From Gnetum montanum (taxonomy: Eukaryota > Streptophyta > Gnetopsida > Gnetales > Gnetaceae): a DNA stretch of 64,000 bases. Each line of letters opens with the position of its first letter. Position 1 is the stretch's first letter. The DNA lies in contig MNCI01002706.1 in NCBI GenBank assembly GCA_015680685.1, forward strand, positions 615,373 to 679,372, read 5' to 3'. The notes beneath the pieces were generated by a model. It did not search any database. It had not been told where the DNA came from and was given only the letters and a program-made list of their open reading frames with translations. Positions 32,801 to 39,440 of the stretch are shown piece after piece. Both the position numbers and the translations under genes were made by a program.

Positions 32801-33650
32801 AGGGCCATGATGAATGTGGAGATTCTCTGATGGACGAAGAACTTTTACTCCAAGAGAATGAGGAGTCTTGGATTTCACCTCCAGACAGTCTTTCCCTTTC
32901 AGGTTCATTAAGTTCAGAATGTCCTAAAAAAGTGGTGGATGATGAAGATAAACACCCTACATTTAAAGATGAAACAACTTTAAGAGTGAGAGAAGAAAAA
33001 TCAAATGCACTATATCCTCCTCATAGCCAGCAAGATTCACCACCTTGTGTTAAGCATGATGATGAGAAGCAACATGACTCCTCTGATGGTAGCTGCACCA
33101 GGATTACACGTTCTCCTATTCATATGACAGAGTCACAAGTAGGTCTCACGAAGACTTCAGAATTGCTTCAGTCAGTTGTGGTTACACCAGAGGCAAAGCT
33201 AAAGGAGTCTTTAACATCTTTGTCTCATGATGGAAGTAAAAGTTGCAATGACCTTTGTGCTCTTTTTTCTTCACTGAATGCTGAGAAAAGAAGGCGACCA
33301 TTTAGAGGTAGCTACTGAACTTACTGGGGTATGATGTTGCATTATGTTAGTTTCTACTATTCTGACATGCTGATTGGTAAATTAGGGCAAAATACTTATG
33401 CTGTTTCTGTCCTCAAAAGAGTCGAAGCAAAACTGAATGGTCGAGAGATTGATGCAAATAGGTTTGATGCCTCTAAAACATCAAAGTTTATTGAGGTCTG
33501 GCTTACTTCTACATAGCTTTTTGTTAACCAGTCTTTTATTTTGATTGCAGACAATTTAGTGTGTCAGAGCAAGTTGATCATCTTCTTCGGCAAGCAACAA
33601 ACATAGATAATTTATGTAACATGTATGAGGGTTGGACCCCATGGATATGA
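2741..33650 (+). CDS. SMG1: SMG1 PI3K-like kinase, 3' part of the gene (7 exons, C-terminal 473 residues)
   Basis: SMG1 is the PIKK-family serine/threonine kinase that phosphorylates UPF1 in nonsense-mediated mRNA decay. The exons are 2741-2854, 2967-3097, 5443-5544, 32296-32565, 32677-33307, 33386-33461 and 33551-33650. All junctions are GT..AG and phases agree throughout (split codons give E, G and R at three joins), giving 473 codons plus TGA. The decisive part is the last about 58 residues. They contain TYAVSVLKRVEAKLNGR, then SVSEQVDHLLRQATNIDNL, and end YEGWTPWI, which is the FATC domain in the form typical of SMG1. The kinase domain must lie upstream of the window. Residues 206-415 form an acidic, Ser-rich, low-complexity segment. 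SMG1 is known in most land plants and animals but is missing from Arabidopsis thaliana and yeast. No stop or frameshift interrupts the model, so the gene appears functional despite heavy intron invasion. Confidence 0.9.
2967..3097 (+). CDS. SMG1: SMG1 exon b
   Basis: The acceptor is GAGCAG and the donor is GAAGAG|GTATCA. It reads EELKAILIGMQDITAKASS and then CRVARGHSALTTETGSLLEE. It is separated from exon a by a 112-bp intron. It ends in phase 0 and joins exon c directly. Confidence 0.85.
3098..5442 (+). other. SMG1 intron, AT-rich, no gene seen
   Basis: This is AT-rich intron sequence with no credible coding stretch. The piece near 3560-3610 (TTGTTGGGACAAGGCT followed by a short ATG/ATGATG run) resembles the 3' tail of plant SINEs. 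I see nothing else. Confidence 0.5.
5443..5544 (+). CDS. SMG1: SMG1 exon c (34 codons)
   Basis: The acceptor is TTTCGCAG and the donor is AACAAG|GTTAGC. It reads VLAITEGAEGAHDVYRLAKE and ends MVELNK, phase 0 on both sides. It stands alone between a 2.3 kb and a 26.7 kb intron. Its place in SMG1 rests on phase compatibility and the absence of stops. Confidence 0.8.
5630..5770 (+). repeat. Possible SINE remnant
   Basis: The bases CTAAGTTCAAGCCTGGGC at about 5646 resemble a tRNA-type B box (GGTTCRANYCC). They are followed by a moderately GC-rich block ending TGGTCATTTCTTATT, unlike the surrounding AT-rich intron. No convincing A box was found at the expected distance. Confidence 0.3.
6105..6960 (+). 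mobile_element. Fragment of a different LINE: reverse transcriptase remnant
   Basis: Across frames this reads GFLDAVLCKFGFSDH, PLSLLLNGEGQDRF, then GDPLLSFLFNMMFEDLG and a block resembling VKFVDDTFIF. That order (motif A region, LLNG, GDPLSPFLFN, FVDD) is typical of plant L1-type RT. Further on, KIKIYGQEF and the HDWRIIMYSKL-like text match the region after RT. The GDPL and VDD wording differs from the L family, so this is a separate LINE family. It has no intact frame. Confidence 0.7.
6990..7620 (-). repeat. Copia-type LTR remnant, related to 52140-52720
   Basis: Two long stretches match the copia LTR region at 52.2-52.7 kb in the same orientation. One contains AAATGAAATG and AGCAATAGTTGA-like text (7064-7220 versus 52190-52330). 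The other contains ATCAATTAAACAATAAAGCT, ACAAGATTTGGCTT and CACATTCATA (7530-7590 versus 52650-52700). No primer-binding site or coding region is next to it, so it is a solo or truncated LTR. Confidence 0.55.
7621..8240. other. AT-rich intron sequence, no feature recognised
   Basis: A short open frame on the + strand at 7879-8121 has no recognisable motif and lies in AT-rich DNA. I regard it as chance. Confidence 0.4.
8240..9420 (-). pseudogene. Degenerate minus-strand coding remnant, probably retroelement gag-like
   Basis: On the minus strand, broken frames read MSWIRTRILARARSKGHP (about 9180), FLEFAPQEVHDQLQASPL and TNGEWYLGEMYPFWNNYKEM (about 8900) and KEKPPLRI (about 8300). Base composition is higher in G+C than the intron around it. 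I cannot assign a domain. A plant retrotransposon gag or transposon-associated protein is the most likely source. Confidence 0.35.
9745..10030 (-). mobile_element. Possible 3' tail of a minus-strand LINE
   Basis: A T9 run followed by GGGTAAAGGTCGGGAAAAAA and TTTTATTAACAACATTG resembles, in the same orientation, the 3' ends of L4 (35577) and L6 (54885), where T-rich sequence is followed by TTATTA and a block with GTACA. No coding part remains. Confidence 0.35.
10075..11535 (+). mobile_element. LINE copy L2, truncated at both ends
   Basis: The copy starts near the end of zf-RVT (LHFVFQCPFLVDIWRAL near 10080). It continues with LWTLWRACNNMIFHSVQLP, the WXLWxARNxxIF tail seen in all L copies, and VRLWHKASTAMGPMPTFELA. 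The conserved module is present (LQGVHFSFLKCLKLGHRVDL, 10714-10775), then a long Glu/Ala/Gln-rich coiled coil at about 10990-11500. The J domain is cut after helix I: CPYVVMDIN at 11504-11530 is the last family sequence. No poly(A) follows, so the 3' end was lost by deletion. Confidence 0.8.
11536..12265. other. AT-rich stretch with no gene
   Basis: This is AT-rich sequence containing two imperfect copies of a block reading TACCTTTAGGCATGGGTCAT (11583) and CTACCTTTAGACATGAATCA (11684), about 100 bp apart. It is where a 3' LTR of element B would be expected, but I could not match it to the LTR at 19144. Confidence 0.4.
12269..13660 (-). pseudogene. Element B integrase remnant
   Basis: Joining frames gives the zinc-binding start (QAGYFWPT-like text near 13290), KSYIIVVEDY-like text near 13110, and VLNRFGVPRVLISDNGTHI at 13015-12960. 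The last is the second catalytic Asp block (SDNGTHF in active enzymes). The C-terminal part is RQAGFHLGDKILYWNLTHIL at 12530. Several stops and frameshifts are present. Confidence 0.75.
13814..14398 (+). repeat. Solo LTR of family A inside element B
   Basis: It starts TGTGAGAG and ends AACGTTGTTACA. It follows the LTRs of element A (43776 and 50075) along its length, including GGTTCGGGGGCCATGG, GTTAGAGGCATATTCCTC and GGGGTGTTGGACAA. The flanking five bases are GTATG on the left and GTATA on the right, a 4/5 target duplication. The interior of the element is gone, as after LTR-LTR recombination. Confidence 0.75.
14371..14517 (+). repeat. 49-bp tandem repeat, three copies, across an LTR end
   Basis: TGGACAACGTCGAGGCAACG recurs at 14371, 14420 and 14469 with a period of exactly 49 bp and no visible mismatch. 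Each unit holds the last 28 bases of the family A LTR plus 21 bases of flanking host sequence (GTATAACTTTTTTTAAGGTAT). Confidence 0.95.
14520..15790 (-). pseudogene. Element B reverse transcriptase and RNase H remnant
   Basis: The best open part is 15781-15449, 110 residues. It reads LKTLPKSLEYVFLKNGKPVI and NTKLKQVVQREIEKLLKAKF, the leader of gypsy RT (the PRRRNPVLKEVVREEIFKLL-type block). It continues as KWIGPLVVVPKKRGQWQICI near 15410, then RNase H text (KAFELLKQKLL-like) near 14720. Many stops are present and no intact YxDD was seen. Confidence 0.8.
16209..16394 (-). pseudogene. Element B aspartic protease remnant
   Basis: It reads NSGSKVNVNSQEMYKVCNLP then LANQSITIPLGMIDDILITI and NGSPTLLTS. 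The form matches plant gypsy proteases, with a D-S-G catalytic motif followed by P-x-G-x-x-x-D. The catalytic Asp is Asn here (NSGS). Confidence 0.6.
16880..18860 (-). pseudogene. Element B gag remnant
   Basis: Minus-strand open pieces at 18846-18655, 18570-18379, 18324-18130 and 17253-16886 make a Ser/Arg/Pro-rich and Met/Lys/Thr-rich gag-like protein. One piece ends with CTIYQYGHPKGYCH near 17200, which may be a decayed zinc knuckle. Frame changes and stops separate the pieces. Confidence 0.5.
19126..19143 (-). promoter_or_regulatory. Element B primer-binding site (tRNA-Asp type)
   Basis: On the minus strand TGGCACCATTGCCAAGGA lies directly after the LTR end (..TTTATCA). It differs by a few transitions from TGGCGCCGTTGCCGGGGA, the usual plant Athila/Tat primer site. 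Confidence 0.65.
19144..20020 (-). repeat. 5' LTR of element B
   Basis: It reads TGATAAACGACAAGTG on the + strand and aligns with the solo LTR at 50290-51130 (shared blocks: GACTTAATCGTATTATGTGG versus the equivalent near 50350; GGTATTTAGATAGCTA versus GGTATCTAGATAGTTA; TTACCAAGTG). The outer edge near 20020 is approximate. Confidence 0.65.
20347..21135 (-). pseudogene. Lys/Glu-rich coiled-coil coding remnant, minus strand
   Basis: Three consecutive minus-strand pieces, in frames consistent with one ancestral protein of about 260 residues, are separated only by stops. They are 21131-20820 (DNKFLEHETMVKFFNSTIKK), 20792-20598 (LNKKLKDLELQGSSKSSIRE) and 20597-20346 (VKEFQKKLASTTADKNKALS). The last two are strongly coiled coil. 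They lie just outside the LTR of element B and upstream of L3. I do not recognise a family; an accessory protein of a retroelement is plausible. Confidence 0.5.
21759..22376 (+). CDS. L3 ORF1, DUF4283-like nucleic-acid-binding protein
   Basis: This is an intact 205-codon frame. The core reads VLLGGPWFYGARGLALTPWC, followed by IWMRIARIPWELWNLEFLEK and FGDFITF. That is the DUF4283 pattern of plant LINE ORF1 proteins, with a GPW block and a W-x-R-I/L-x-x-P-x-E-x-W block. It would coat element RNA in the ribonucleoprotein particle. A CCHC-like block (CACCGKPRH, a stop, KEDC) follows at about 22449-22490 in another frame, so the original ORF1 was longer and a frameshift separates the two. Confidence 0.75.
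   Translation: MDSMWTMLGHGLRALGGNIEAHTRADHTLRLRVNKPPKEGVCTTQRSLIGHFVSRGACPQMELIHRWVQEQWKVGLVGVRSLFEELLLFIFPSQQARDSVLLGGPWFYGARGLALTPWCPGTHCKIDLFAWASIWMRIARIPWELWNLEFLEKLVGFFGDFITFNCVTQSMERMGFACFCVWRRLSDVDLIREIVLELLGREEHV
22726..22764. other. Assembly gap of 39 N in a C-rich run
   Basis: The N run is flanked by CCCCC and CCCCCC, within a C-rich stretch from about 22608 to 22780. The true length of this part of ORF1 is unknown. Single N bases also occur at about 26027 and 43492. Confidence 0.99.
23003..23770 (+). pseudogene. L3 ORF2 endonuclease (APE type) remnant
   Basis: From ATG at 23000-23003 the frame gives KIFSWNCRG, DIVCLQETKL (catalytic Glu), WMIVGDFNQCL (Asp and Asn) and, in another frame, ERVASDH (Asp-His). 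All catalytic landmarks of the LINE APE endonuclease that nicks target DNA are present in order. In-frame stops include CRG*GTP. A C-rich insert at about 23430-23457 adds a run of prolines after EKSRGDA. Confidence 0.85.
24250..25144 (+). pseudogene. L3 ORF2 reverse transcriptase remnant
   Basis: It reads MPRGKAPGPNGWSLEFFK (24302), LVGVNQVGFVQG, then in the open frame 24650-25144 LCLKLDITKAYDILSWEAL (motif A), RWGDLLSPLLFIIVMD and EHYADDTMLLSRAG (motif C, YADD intact). The last reading frame is 164 codons. Stops and frameshifts divide it from the endonuclease. Confidence 0.9.
25658..26002 (+). pseudogene. L3 zf-RVT domain and tail
   Basis: It reads VWQQIWRGQLPEKIKIFLWL, then CGLMQDDTCPCCSVEPETVR and HFVFDYAYMHATWHA. 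This is the zf-RVT module (C-x2-C, then H) that normally ends plant L1-type ORF2. Here coding goes on for another 1.4 kb. Confidence 0.85.
26080..26580 (+). pseudogene. L3 conserved module of unknown function after zf-RVT
   Basis: It reads DAFFANWHNDRTYFRGREVT and VTESSIASCLG, then a gap of about 80 residues, then an LQGIHFAFLRCLKFGRR-like block and HSGLILALWRGV. The same blocks recur in L1, L2, L4, L5 and L7. The layout (FxxNxxxDxxxFRGxxI, CLGLP, LxGxHFxFLxCL) loosely recalls the putative plant transposon protein domain found with some Ty3 elements. That is an inference from wording only. Confidence 0.6.
26770..27117 (+). pseudogene. L3 coiled coil
   Basis: The frame from about 26770 has three stops before 26899 and then is open to 27117. 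It contains FHEQEQERVRQQNLLAFAAW, VDEIRAQVREELLQEEATQR and EREEAERMEQKREQEEEEQ. Heptad-like spacing and no Pro or Gly mark it as a coiled coil. It is in the same frame as the J-like domain that follows. Confidence 0.7.
27175..27437 (+). pseudogene. L3 J-like (DnaJ) domain with intact HPD
   Basis: In the same frame as the coiled coil. Helix I reads CPYLILGINCDSSW and helix II GELRHHIRQTLVRF. HPD is at 27262-27270, followed by GG. Helix III reads MQGIQQVASFVDTEVHRNTL then DILHE. This follows the J-domain plan: YxxLGI, then a basic helix, HPD, then F/MxxIxxAxxxLxDxxxRxxxD. One in-frame TGA sits at about 27292 (K*E, probably from TGG). J domains stimulate Hsp70 ATPase through HPD. Identification rests on motif order, not on a profile search. 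Confidence 0.72.
27838..28560 (+). repeat. LTR-like repeat D, copy 1
   Basis: It aligns over about 600-700 bp with 59877-60470 in the same orientation. Shared blocks include GGAAGCAAGAGTTAACACT, CAGAAATTATATTTGCATATAGAC (TTGCATATAGAC in copy 2), CTTAGCAAAAAGCCAATTAA and CACTAGTTTACAAATC-like text. The second copy begins TGTAACACCC after a long purine tract, as LTRs do. No coding region is recognisable next to this copy. Confidence 0.7.
28561..29110. other. AT-rich sequence without recognised features
   Basis: This continues the LTR-like repeat region with no match in this window. A 64-codon open stretch at 28793-28984 has no recognisable motif. Confidence 0.4.
29150..29495. repeat. Degenerate tandem repeat, about 79-bp period
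   Basis: TTGCTACTTCAGCTATAATC starts at 29321 and TTGCTACTTCAGCTGTAATC at 29400, followed by near-identical ATTGTTATTGTTCATCTT and CAACCACAGTCATCTTC text. Older, more diverged units lie upstream (CAGCCACAACCTTCTTATG, CAGCCACAGTCTTCTTTTG). The strand is strongly pyrimidine-biased. Confidence 0.8.
29500..32295. other. AT-rich intron end, nothing recognised
   Basis: I see only simple AT-rich sequence, small A and T runs and a short TA repeat (30602-30613). The branch and polypyrimidine region of the SMG1 acceptor is at about 32270-32295. Confidence 0.5.
32296..32565 (+). CDS. SMG1: SMG1 exon d (90 codons)
   Basis: The acceptor is TTTTTGTAG and the donor is CATAAG|GTAATT. It starts VNMLLLPLESMVASAMNAVQ and ends SSDAGVLHK, phase 0 on both sides. 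It is amphipathic helical and Leu-rich. It is the first exon after the giant intron. Confidence 0.9.
32677..33307 (+). CDS. SMG1: SMG1 exon e (acidic linker before FATC)
   Basis: The acceptor is GATTTGTAG and the donor is TTTAGAG|GTAGCT. It has 210 codons plus one base. It starts ALEVVGESQEVPSQE and is rich in Asp, Glu and Ser (SLMDEELLLQENEESW). It ends KRRRPFR followed by a split Gly. It reads as a disordered linker between the helical core and FATC. Retaining the next intron would add a stop soon after the donor. Confidence 0.9.
33386..33461 (+). CDS. SMG1: SMG1 exon f (FATC, first half)
   Basis: This exon follows a 78-bp intron (acceptor GTAAATTAG). It reads QNTYAVSVLKRVEAKLNGRE then IDAN and ends in phase 2 at AATAG|GTTTGA. 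The sequence matches the start of the PIKK FATC domain. Confidence 0.93.
33551..33650 (+). CDS. SMG1: SMG1 exon g (FATC, second half, stop codon)
   Basis: The acceptor is TTGATTGCAG. After the split Arg it reads QFSVSEQVDHLLRQATNIDN and LCNMYEGWTPWI, then TGA at 33648-33650. The short C-terminal end after a Tyr-Glu-Gly-Trp motif is the hallmark of SMG1-type FATC domains. Confidence 0.95.
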
Positions 33651-35555
33651 TGCCCTGTGACATTTTGATACCTTCCCTTGTGATATTTAAGGGAGGGTTG
33701 CAAGTGCAAGAATTCATAATATGCCATCATCTCTAGTATTTCCCGATGGCTTATAAATGCAGCAAGTCTTTTCTTAAGGGGGATATACAGGTATAAGTCC
33801 AAGATCATTGAATTCTGTTAAATGATTGAACATACAAGATAACTGTTTCTTGGGTGTTTTTGTCATATGCTTAAATCTAGAGGAGCATAATCCTTTAATC
33901 TCCCGCTTCAAGGTATTATCTTGTTTTTTTAGTACCATATGTTGCTGAGAGTGCTTGCAATTAAACAGCTTACAGGGTTCATTAGAGTTTTTAATTTATA
34001 CAGCGAATGCATTAATTTCTAGTACCTTCATGAATTTTTTTACATAGCTCAAAAATGCCTTTTATCATCTGATCGGTACTTGGCCTCTGTATTTATTTGT
34101 TAATTTATTAGAATATTTAAAATGATAAATATCCAAATCATGGAAGGCTATTTGTCATGTAGCTTCTTTTAAATTTGGGTCTGGTTGATTTTTCTGTTCC
34201 ACTGAGCACAATTTGTTCAACCATTTGTTACCGTTTTCCTGTTAGGCTAACTTTCTGTGACTTCCTTTTTGCAAAGTTAGACTCCATATTGATGTTTTTA
34301 TGAATTTTTGGCGCTCTTTTATAAACTGCATTTTCTTCTTTGCTGGTATACTGTGATTTGGTGCCCACTTTCTTTTTTGTTTTGTTTTTTTGAGTGGCTA
34401 TTATCTATCCTAGAAAAGCAGTTTCGTATTTTCTGTAATGTTTGCAAATTTAATGACTAAACGTTTAATAAGAAAGCTGTTGAATTTTTTTACGCAATAT
34501 ATGATTTATATTATGAAATGCCTTTTTTCATGGTGTGTTTTATTCATTTTTGATGTACGAAACTTTTTTATCACAGTTGCCTAAATATGTGCGAATTTGT
34601 TTTCAATAGTTTGAAATATTAGATTGGAGGACTTTGCCGAGAACACTGTTTGCTAGAAAGAACATATTCTTTTGTCTGGATACAAATGCCTGTTAATTGA
34701 ATATTAGCTTGTAGAGGCATCAGAACAAGCACGTGTCATGATGCTGTACAAATACATGCCAGCGTATTCAGGATAAGGTATGCTATAGTTTCATAAAGCT
34801 AAATGGTTTGGAAAATTTTAAATACCGATGATTTCAATTTTTATTAGTTTCTTTACCATCCAATATAATTCTAGTTAGCTGCGATTTTTTCTGCAACACA
34901 CAACCAGCAAGAAAGAAACGATTAGTATGTTGACATTATGCTTTATCATTTGTCAGCATTGACCATATTTGTTTGCACTATTGCATGAGCATTCTCTTGC
35001 TCCTATGTAGAATGAAATGAACCTGTCACACTCCCTTTGAGTTCTTGAAGAAAGTGTGATTTGTTCTTTTTCCCTTGAGAGTCCCTAAAATCTACTGGCT
35101 TACAATACAATATTTATATATCATCCTTCCCTGAATATTTTTTATGCCAATAAGATGGGTATTCCCTTGTGGACAATCATTTTGCCTCACTAGTGTATCC
35201 TGAAAGTTTATGTAGGATCTAGTGAATGAAGCTCATGCAACAGGGGAGACAAGGAGCACTGCCATCAACTTGACTTAAAATGGAAATGGCAAATACAATT
35301 AGATAATTGTAACCAAGTTGAAGAGAACATACATCATTGGTGTGAAATGTTCGAAATAAAATGATATGCAACTATAGAAAACTTAATAGTTAAGGCATTT
35401 ATTAGTTAATATAGAGATTAATTTGTGTTCATTGTGAGGCTTGAATTTATACCGTGACAGCGACAGATAACAATGGTGACATAGTAAAGTAAAAAAAAGG
35501 TGAAAATAGGATAAAGAAATGAAGAGTTGACTTATTTTCTTAATGCCATCTATTT
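33651..35555 (+). other. SMG1 3' UTR and downstream sequence
   Basis: No coding stretch is supported. No AATAAA lies within about 300 bases of the stop codon, so the polyadenylation site is uncertain. The sequence is AT-rich with many T runs, and introns in the 3' UTR cannot be excluded. Confidence 0.4.
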
Positions 35556-35796
35556 CTTTTTGGAATGAGATTGAGTGTTATTAATTCCAAAAAGAGCTGT
35601 ACATGAGTATAGCCCAAGTTAGGGTTGTTGACCCCACGCCCAGCAGACCTTGCCCCCACAAAACCCTGCACCATTCAATTTTTAACCTTGCCCCCTCCCA
35701 AAGGCAGGCCCACCTCGCACCCACAATATATTTACAAGTGCCCTTTTCACAAGTCCTTGCCGACCAAGTCGTCCTTGAGTCCCTGGCCAACACGAC

Positions 35797-36117
35797 TCAC
35801 ATCATCCTAGCCTTCCCATCTTGTTTTGTATGTGGATTTTGCCCTTGTGTCAATCCCATATGCTCCTCTGTGGTATGCAAATGTGGGTTGCTGTCCACCT
35901 TGGTTCTTGCTTTGGAGGTGCTTGTGCTAAGGGCCAAGTGTTGTTGGTTCTCTTGAATGAGCTGTGCCAGCCTAGTCCTGTGTTCCGAGAAGATGCCTTC
36001 CATCCATCTTAGCGTCTGTATCTGCATTCGTGTGGTCTCTTGCTGCACCTCTCTTTGCACATTAGCCCATCGCTTCTGCCACCACTCCCTTTCTTCCTGT
36101 CTAGCCTGTTTAGGCAC
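35797..36117 (-). CDS. L4 coiled coil, alternative C-terminus without J domain
   Basis: This open frame of 106 codons reads QARQEEREWWQKRWANVQRE, VQQETTRMQIQTLRWMEGIF and AQLIQENQQHLALSTSTSK. It holds the same place as the L3 coiled coil but is a different sequence. What follows it (NPHLHTTEEHMGLTQGQNPH) has no LGI or HPD motif. L4 therefore belongs to a subfamily with a different 3' end, or has lost the J domain. Confidence 0.55.
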   Translation of the reverse strand: MPKQARQEEREWWQKRWANVQREVQQETTRMQIQTLRWMEGIFSEHRTRLAQLIQENQQHLALSTSTSKARTKVDSNPHLHTTEEHMGLTQGQNPHTKQDGKARMM

Positions 36118-37879
36118 TCTACTACATTCCGTGGTGATGTCCCACCTAGGCCCTTGCTACGAGTGTCTCCCCTTTGTATTGAACTGCTGGTTCTATGGCT
36201 CTCCAGTGCATGTTGTTGTTGTTCTCACCATGCGTTCCCTCTCCTAGGATCCTATCCAGGCCGCCTGTTGCTTACCCTGTTGTTTGGAATATACGATCAT
36301 GGGTTGTAATGACAGGATCGGTGTTCCTGCACGCCAGAATGCCATGATAACCCTTGGGTGTCTCCCAGGACGTCAGCACTGCAGAGAATCCCAGAAAAAT
36401 CTAGGGACATTAATGGGCGTCCTGTGCCTCATGTGTTTCAGAAACATGAAGTGGACTCCCACCAGTTTGTGGGGGTAACCAGATTGGATGAAATACTATT
36501 AAATTAAAATGGCAGCTTCCCTCCACACCCCCTCTCTGAATATGCTCGTTGCTATCCTGGGGATGTCCCCTTGGAAGAATTTAGCTGTGTTCGATTGCAC
36601 ATGTACAACCAGTGCAATGACCATTCCCTTAGCCTGTATACCCAACACGTCCACCAAAATAGGCACCAAAATAGTGATTCTTTTGCCCTAGAATGTAGTT
36701 TCATTGCCCTGCCAATTGTCATAAAACTATGCCGTGGGTAATCCCTATTCCCCTTCCAGGTGGTGTAACATTTCATCTTAGCCCATTTGTTGAACCAGAG
36801 GCCATAACTCGGCATGGTTTCTGAAATTAGAGACTGAGGGCTCAAAGAGCATTTGCTGCCCCATAGCCATGGAAGCCTCGTTCCAAAGCCCTTGAATGCC
36901 CCTAGCCACTATCCCTAGTGACAACAGCTCTGTGCCCCTAAATATTCGCAAGTTCCAGTGCTTCCACAACACCCACAAAGCTGCTAGGGTGGGAGAGTCC
37001 CTGTGGCATGCAAACGCCGTAAGATGGGCAGTGTGCCAAACAACCCTTGTGAAAGGGCAGCTATATATAAGGTGCTGAAGCGTTTTAGTGTCTCGTCCAG
37101 CAGGTTCATGCCCAAGAGCTCCTCAAACTCCTAGAAGAATTCTATAGGCCACCCATCCAAACCTAGGGCTTTTTTCGTTGCATGGCTTTCATGGCCATAT
37201 GGAATTCTGCCCTTGAAAATGGTCTTAGCAATTGCTGGTTCTTGGCAAGGGTTAAGATGCAAGGCACCGAAACTGAGATGGGCTCAGTGTGCCACCATTA
37301 CCATATATCCTCCCGGTATGTTTATAGTTGAGAGAGCCCTTGCTCTGCACTTGACCATCCCCCAGGATCTAAATCCTATAGCAGGTGTTGTAGCTTGCTC
37401 TTGGTGGCCTGATGCATGTTCATAGCAGCAAAGAAAAATTTGGTGTGCCTATCTCCCTCCCCTAACCATGTTATCCACGATCTCTATTTCTAGTAGGCTT
37501 CTTCCTCCCTATCTAATTCTTGGAGCTTAGTAAGGTGCTTGTTCATCTTGTCCCAGATCTGCCCCCTCCTCCTGTTGTTGCTGAATTTCCCATAGTTGTT
37601 TCTGCACTTGGGCACGATAGCCTTTGAAACTGTATTTGTTGTTGGCTGCGATGTTCTTGATGTGTTGCTTAATCGATTGTAGCCCTCTCTTGAGGAATTC
37701 TCTGGGCTCTTGTGCGCCGATGTATTTTTGCCATGTATTATGCACTAGATTTCTCAACCATGGTTTGTTGAGCGAGGTTTGTTCGAATTGAAATGGCTAG
37801 GGGGCTTTGTCTACCATGGACTGGATCCTGCAAATGATAGTCCTGTGATCTGATGCTTGTCTTTCTTGGCTTTCAGCTC

Positions 37880-38515
37880 AAATATGAAATTCTAGCATGA
37901 GGTTGGAGTCGACCCAAACCTTGTCAATCCTGGAATGGACTTGATCGGTCCCCCATTTGTTGTTGCTCCATGTGTATCTACAGCCTGTGATTTCCAGATC
38001 AACTAGGTCATATGCATGTATGAATGTTGTGCATTTTGTTGCACCCAGAGGGTCTGAGCAGTCTCCCCCTGACTTTTCCCAACAAAACATCTTTTGGTTG
38101 AAGTCCCCAATCATTATCCACCTTGTTGTGTTGTCAACCAGGGCTGCCACGTGTTTGAATTCCTGAATGTGAGCCTCCCAACTCTGTGCTTTGTAAATGT
38201 TAGTGACCCAGATGCTTGTCTGTGGTAGGCACATCGTGATGCTCTATGCAGATGCATCCGCAAGCTCCACAACATCCTTGGTTAGGACTGCCAGTCCTCC
38301 AGCACTCCCTCTACTAGGCACCATGTGTAGGGGCCAACCTTCCCACTGTAAGAGCTGCTTCTTTGCAAGTTGCGCTTGGTCTCTTGGAGGTAGACCATGT
38401 CGCATCCTTCCTCCCACACAATCCTTTTTAGGGTATTTCTTTTATACGGGGTACCCTATCCCGACAATTCCAAGAAAAAATCTTCATGGGGACATAGACA
38501 AACACCTGTGATACA
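37880..38515 (-). pseudogene. L4 APE endonuclease remnant
   Basis: The open part 38234-37878 reads TRWIMIGDFNQKMFCWEKSG, DLEITGCRYTWSNNKWG and VHSRIDKVWVDSNLM, all standard endonuclease landmarks. The upstream part (38500-38240) carries the Glu block in broken frames. Confidence 0.8.
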
Positions 38516-39137
38516 CCTCTCGGAGTGTGTGCTACACTCCCAAACCTAGGTCCAGTTGTGTAGACTTATGTCTCGTACTGGCAGCATCTGGGCACGCAAC
38601 CTTAGGGGTGGGCTTTGCAACTTCGGTGCCCTGTATGTTAAACCCCTTTGGGCCCAATATGTCTTTCATTTTTGGCTTGGTGGACCCTCTACCAAGCATG
38701 ATCCATTCCCCCAACGGGGGTAACTCAGGTCCATTTCCTCCCAATGGCTTCTTTTTCTTCATCAAAGGGGTATGCGGTGACCCCGTATCTCCTTTTTCAT
38801 GCTTAGTCGAGCTTGGTAGCTCCATCTATGCCTCCCCAGTTCATGAGCTCCCCTCAACTCTCTCAGTATCCTGTGTGGCTAGGACCTCCTCCATGGCCAG
38901 TCTGCTCCTTTGCACTTGATGTGCAGCCAGAGAGCCTCCACCCCAAGAACTAAAGGTCCCTTCTTCACGGTGCGACTCTTATGGCCTACCAAATTCCACC
39001 CCTACTGTGACTTTGGTGGAGTGACCCTACGGTTTGGCTTTGAATGTCCTCTGCTTGCAGTTGCCTTTGGTGGTGCTGGCATGTTCTCAAAATGCACAAG
39101 GATCTGCTCCTCGCCTATTTCTGTGTCCAAGACGAGC

Positions 39138-39440
39138 TTATTGATCTTGTCCTCTGACCTTAAGGATCTCCACACATAGAATCACACATATCCCATTCGA
39201 TCCATGGAAGTGGTGAAGGTGTCGAACTTTGATAAATTCACCAAATAGTTCAGCTAGCGATTTCAGGAATTTAGGAGACCAGTATTCCAATGGCAAGTCA
39301 TGGAGTTGCACCCACACCGGAGCACAGTGGAAAAGCCTTGTGTCCCGGTGTGCCCTGGGGCACCAGGGAGCAAGGGCTAGTCCTTGAGCCCCATAGAACC
39401 ACAACACCCCCACAAGGACATGATCACGCTCCTCGACCAT
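39138..39440 (-). CDS. L4 ORF1, DUF4283-like fragment
   Basis: It reads VLWFYGAQGLALAPWCPRAH then PVWVQLHDLPLEYWSPKFLK and SLAELFGEFIKV. It corresponds closely to L3 ORF1. An upstream open frame at 39773-39501 (MHLKVGRPPEDIVQRLQRSL, RKDLIRRWVKVV) matches the preceding part of L3 ORF1. Confidence 0.7.
   Translation of the reverse strand: MVEERDHVLVGVLWFYGAQGLALAPWCPRAHRDTRLFHCAPVWVQLHDLPLEYWSPKFLKSLAELFGEFIKVRHLHHFHGSNGICVILCVEILKVRGQDQ

Noticed and set aside
36284-36478. Plus-strand open frames across L4
   Set aside because: They are shadows of the minus-strand LINE, whose wording matches the other copies.
38527-38919. Longest plus-strand frame (about 130 codons) in L4
   Set aside because: It lies opposite the ORF1 C-terminal region of L4, is Pro/Ser-rich and has no family wording. 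Judged to be an antisense shadow.
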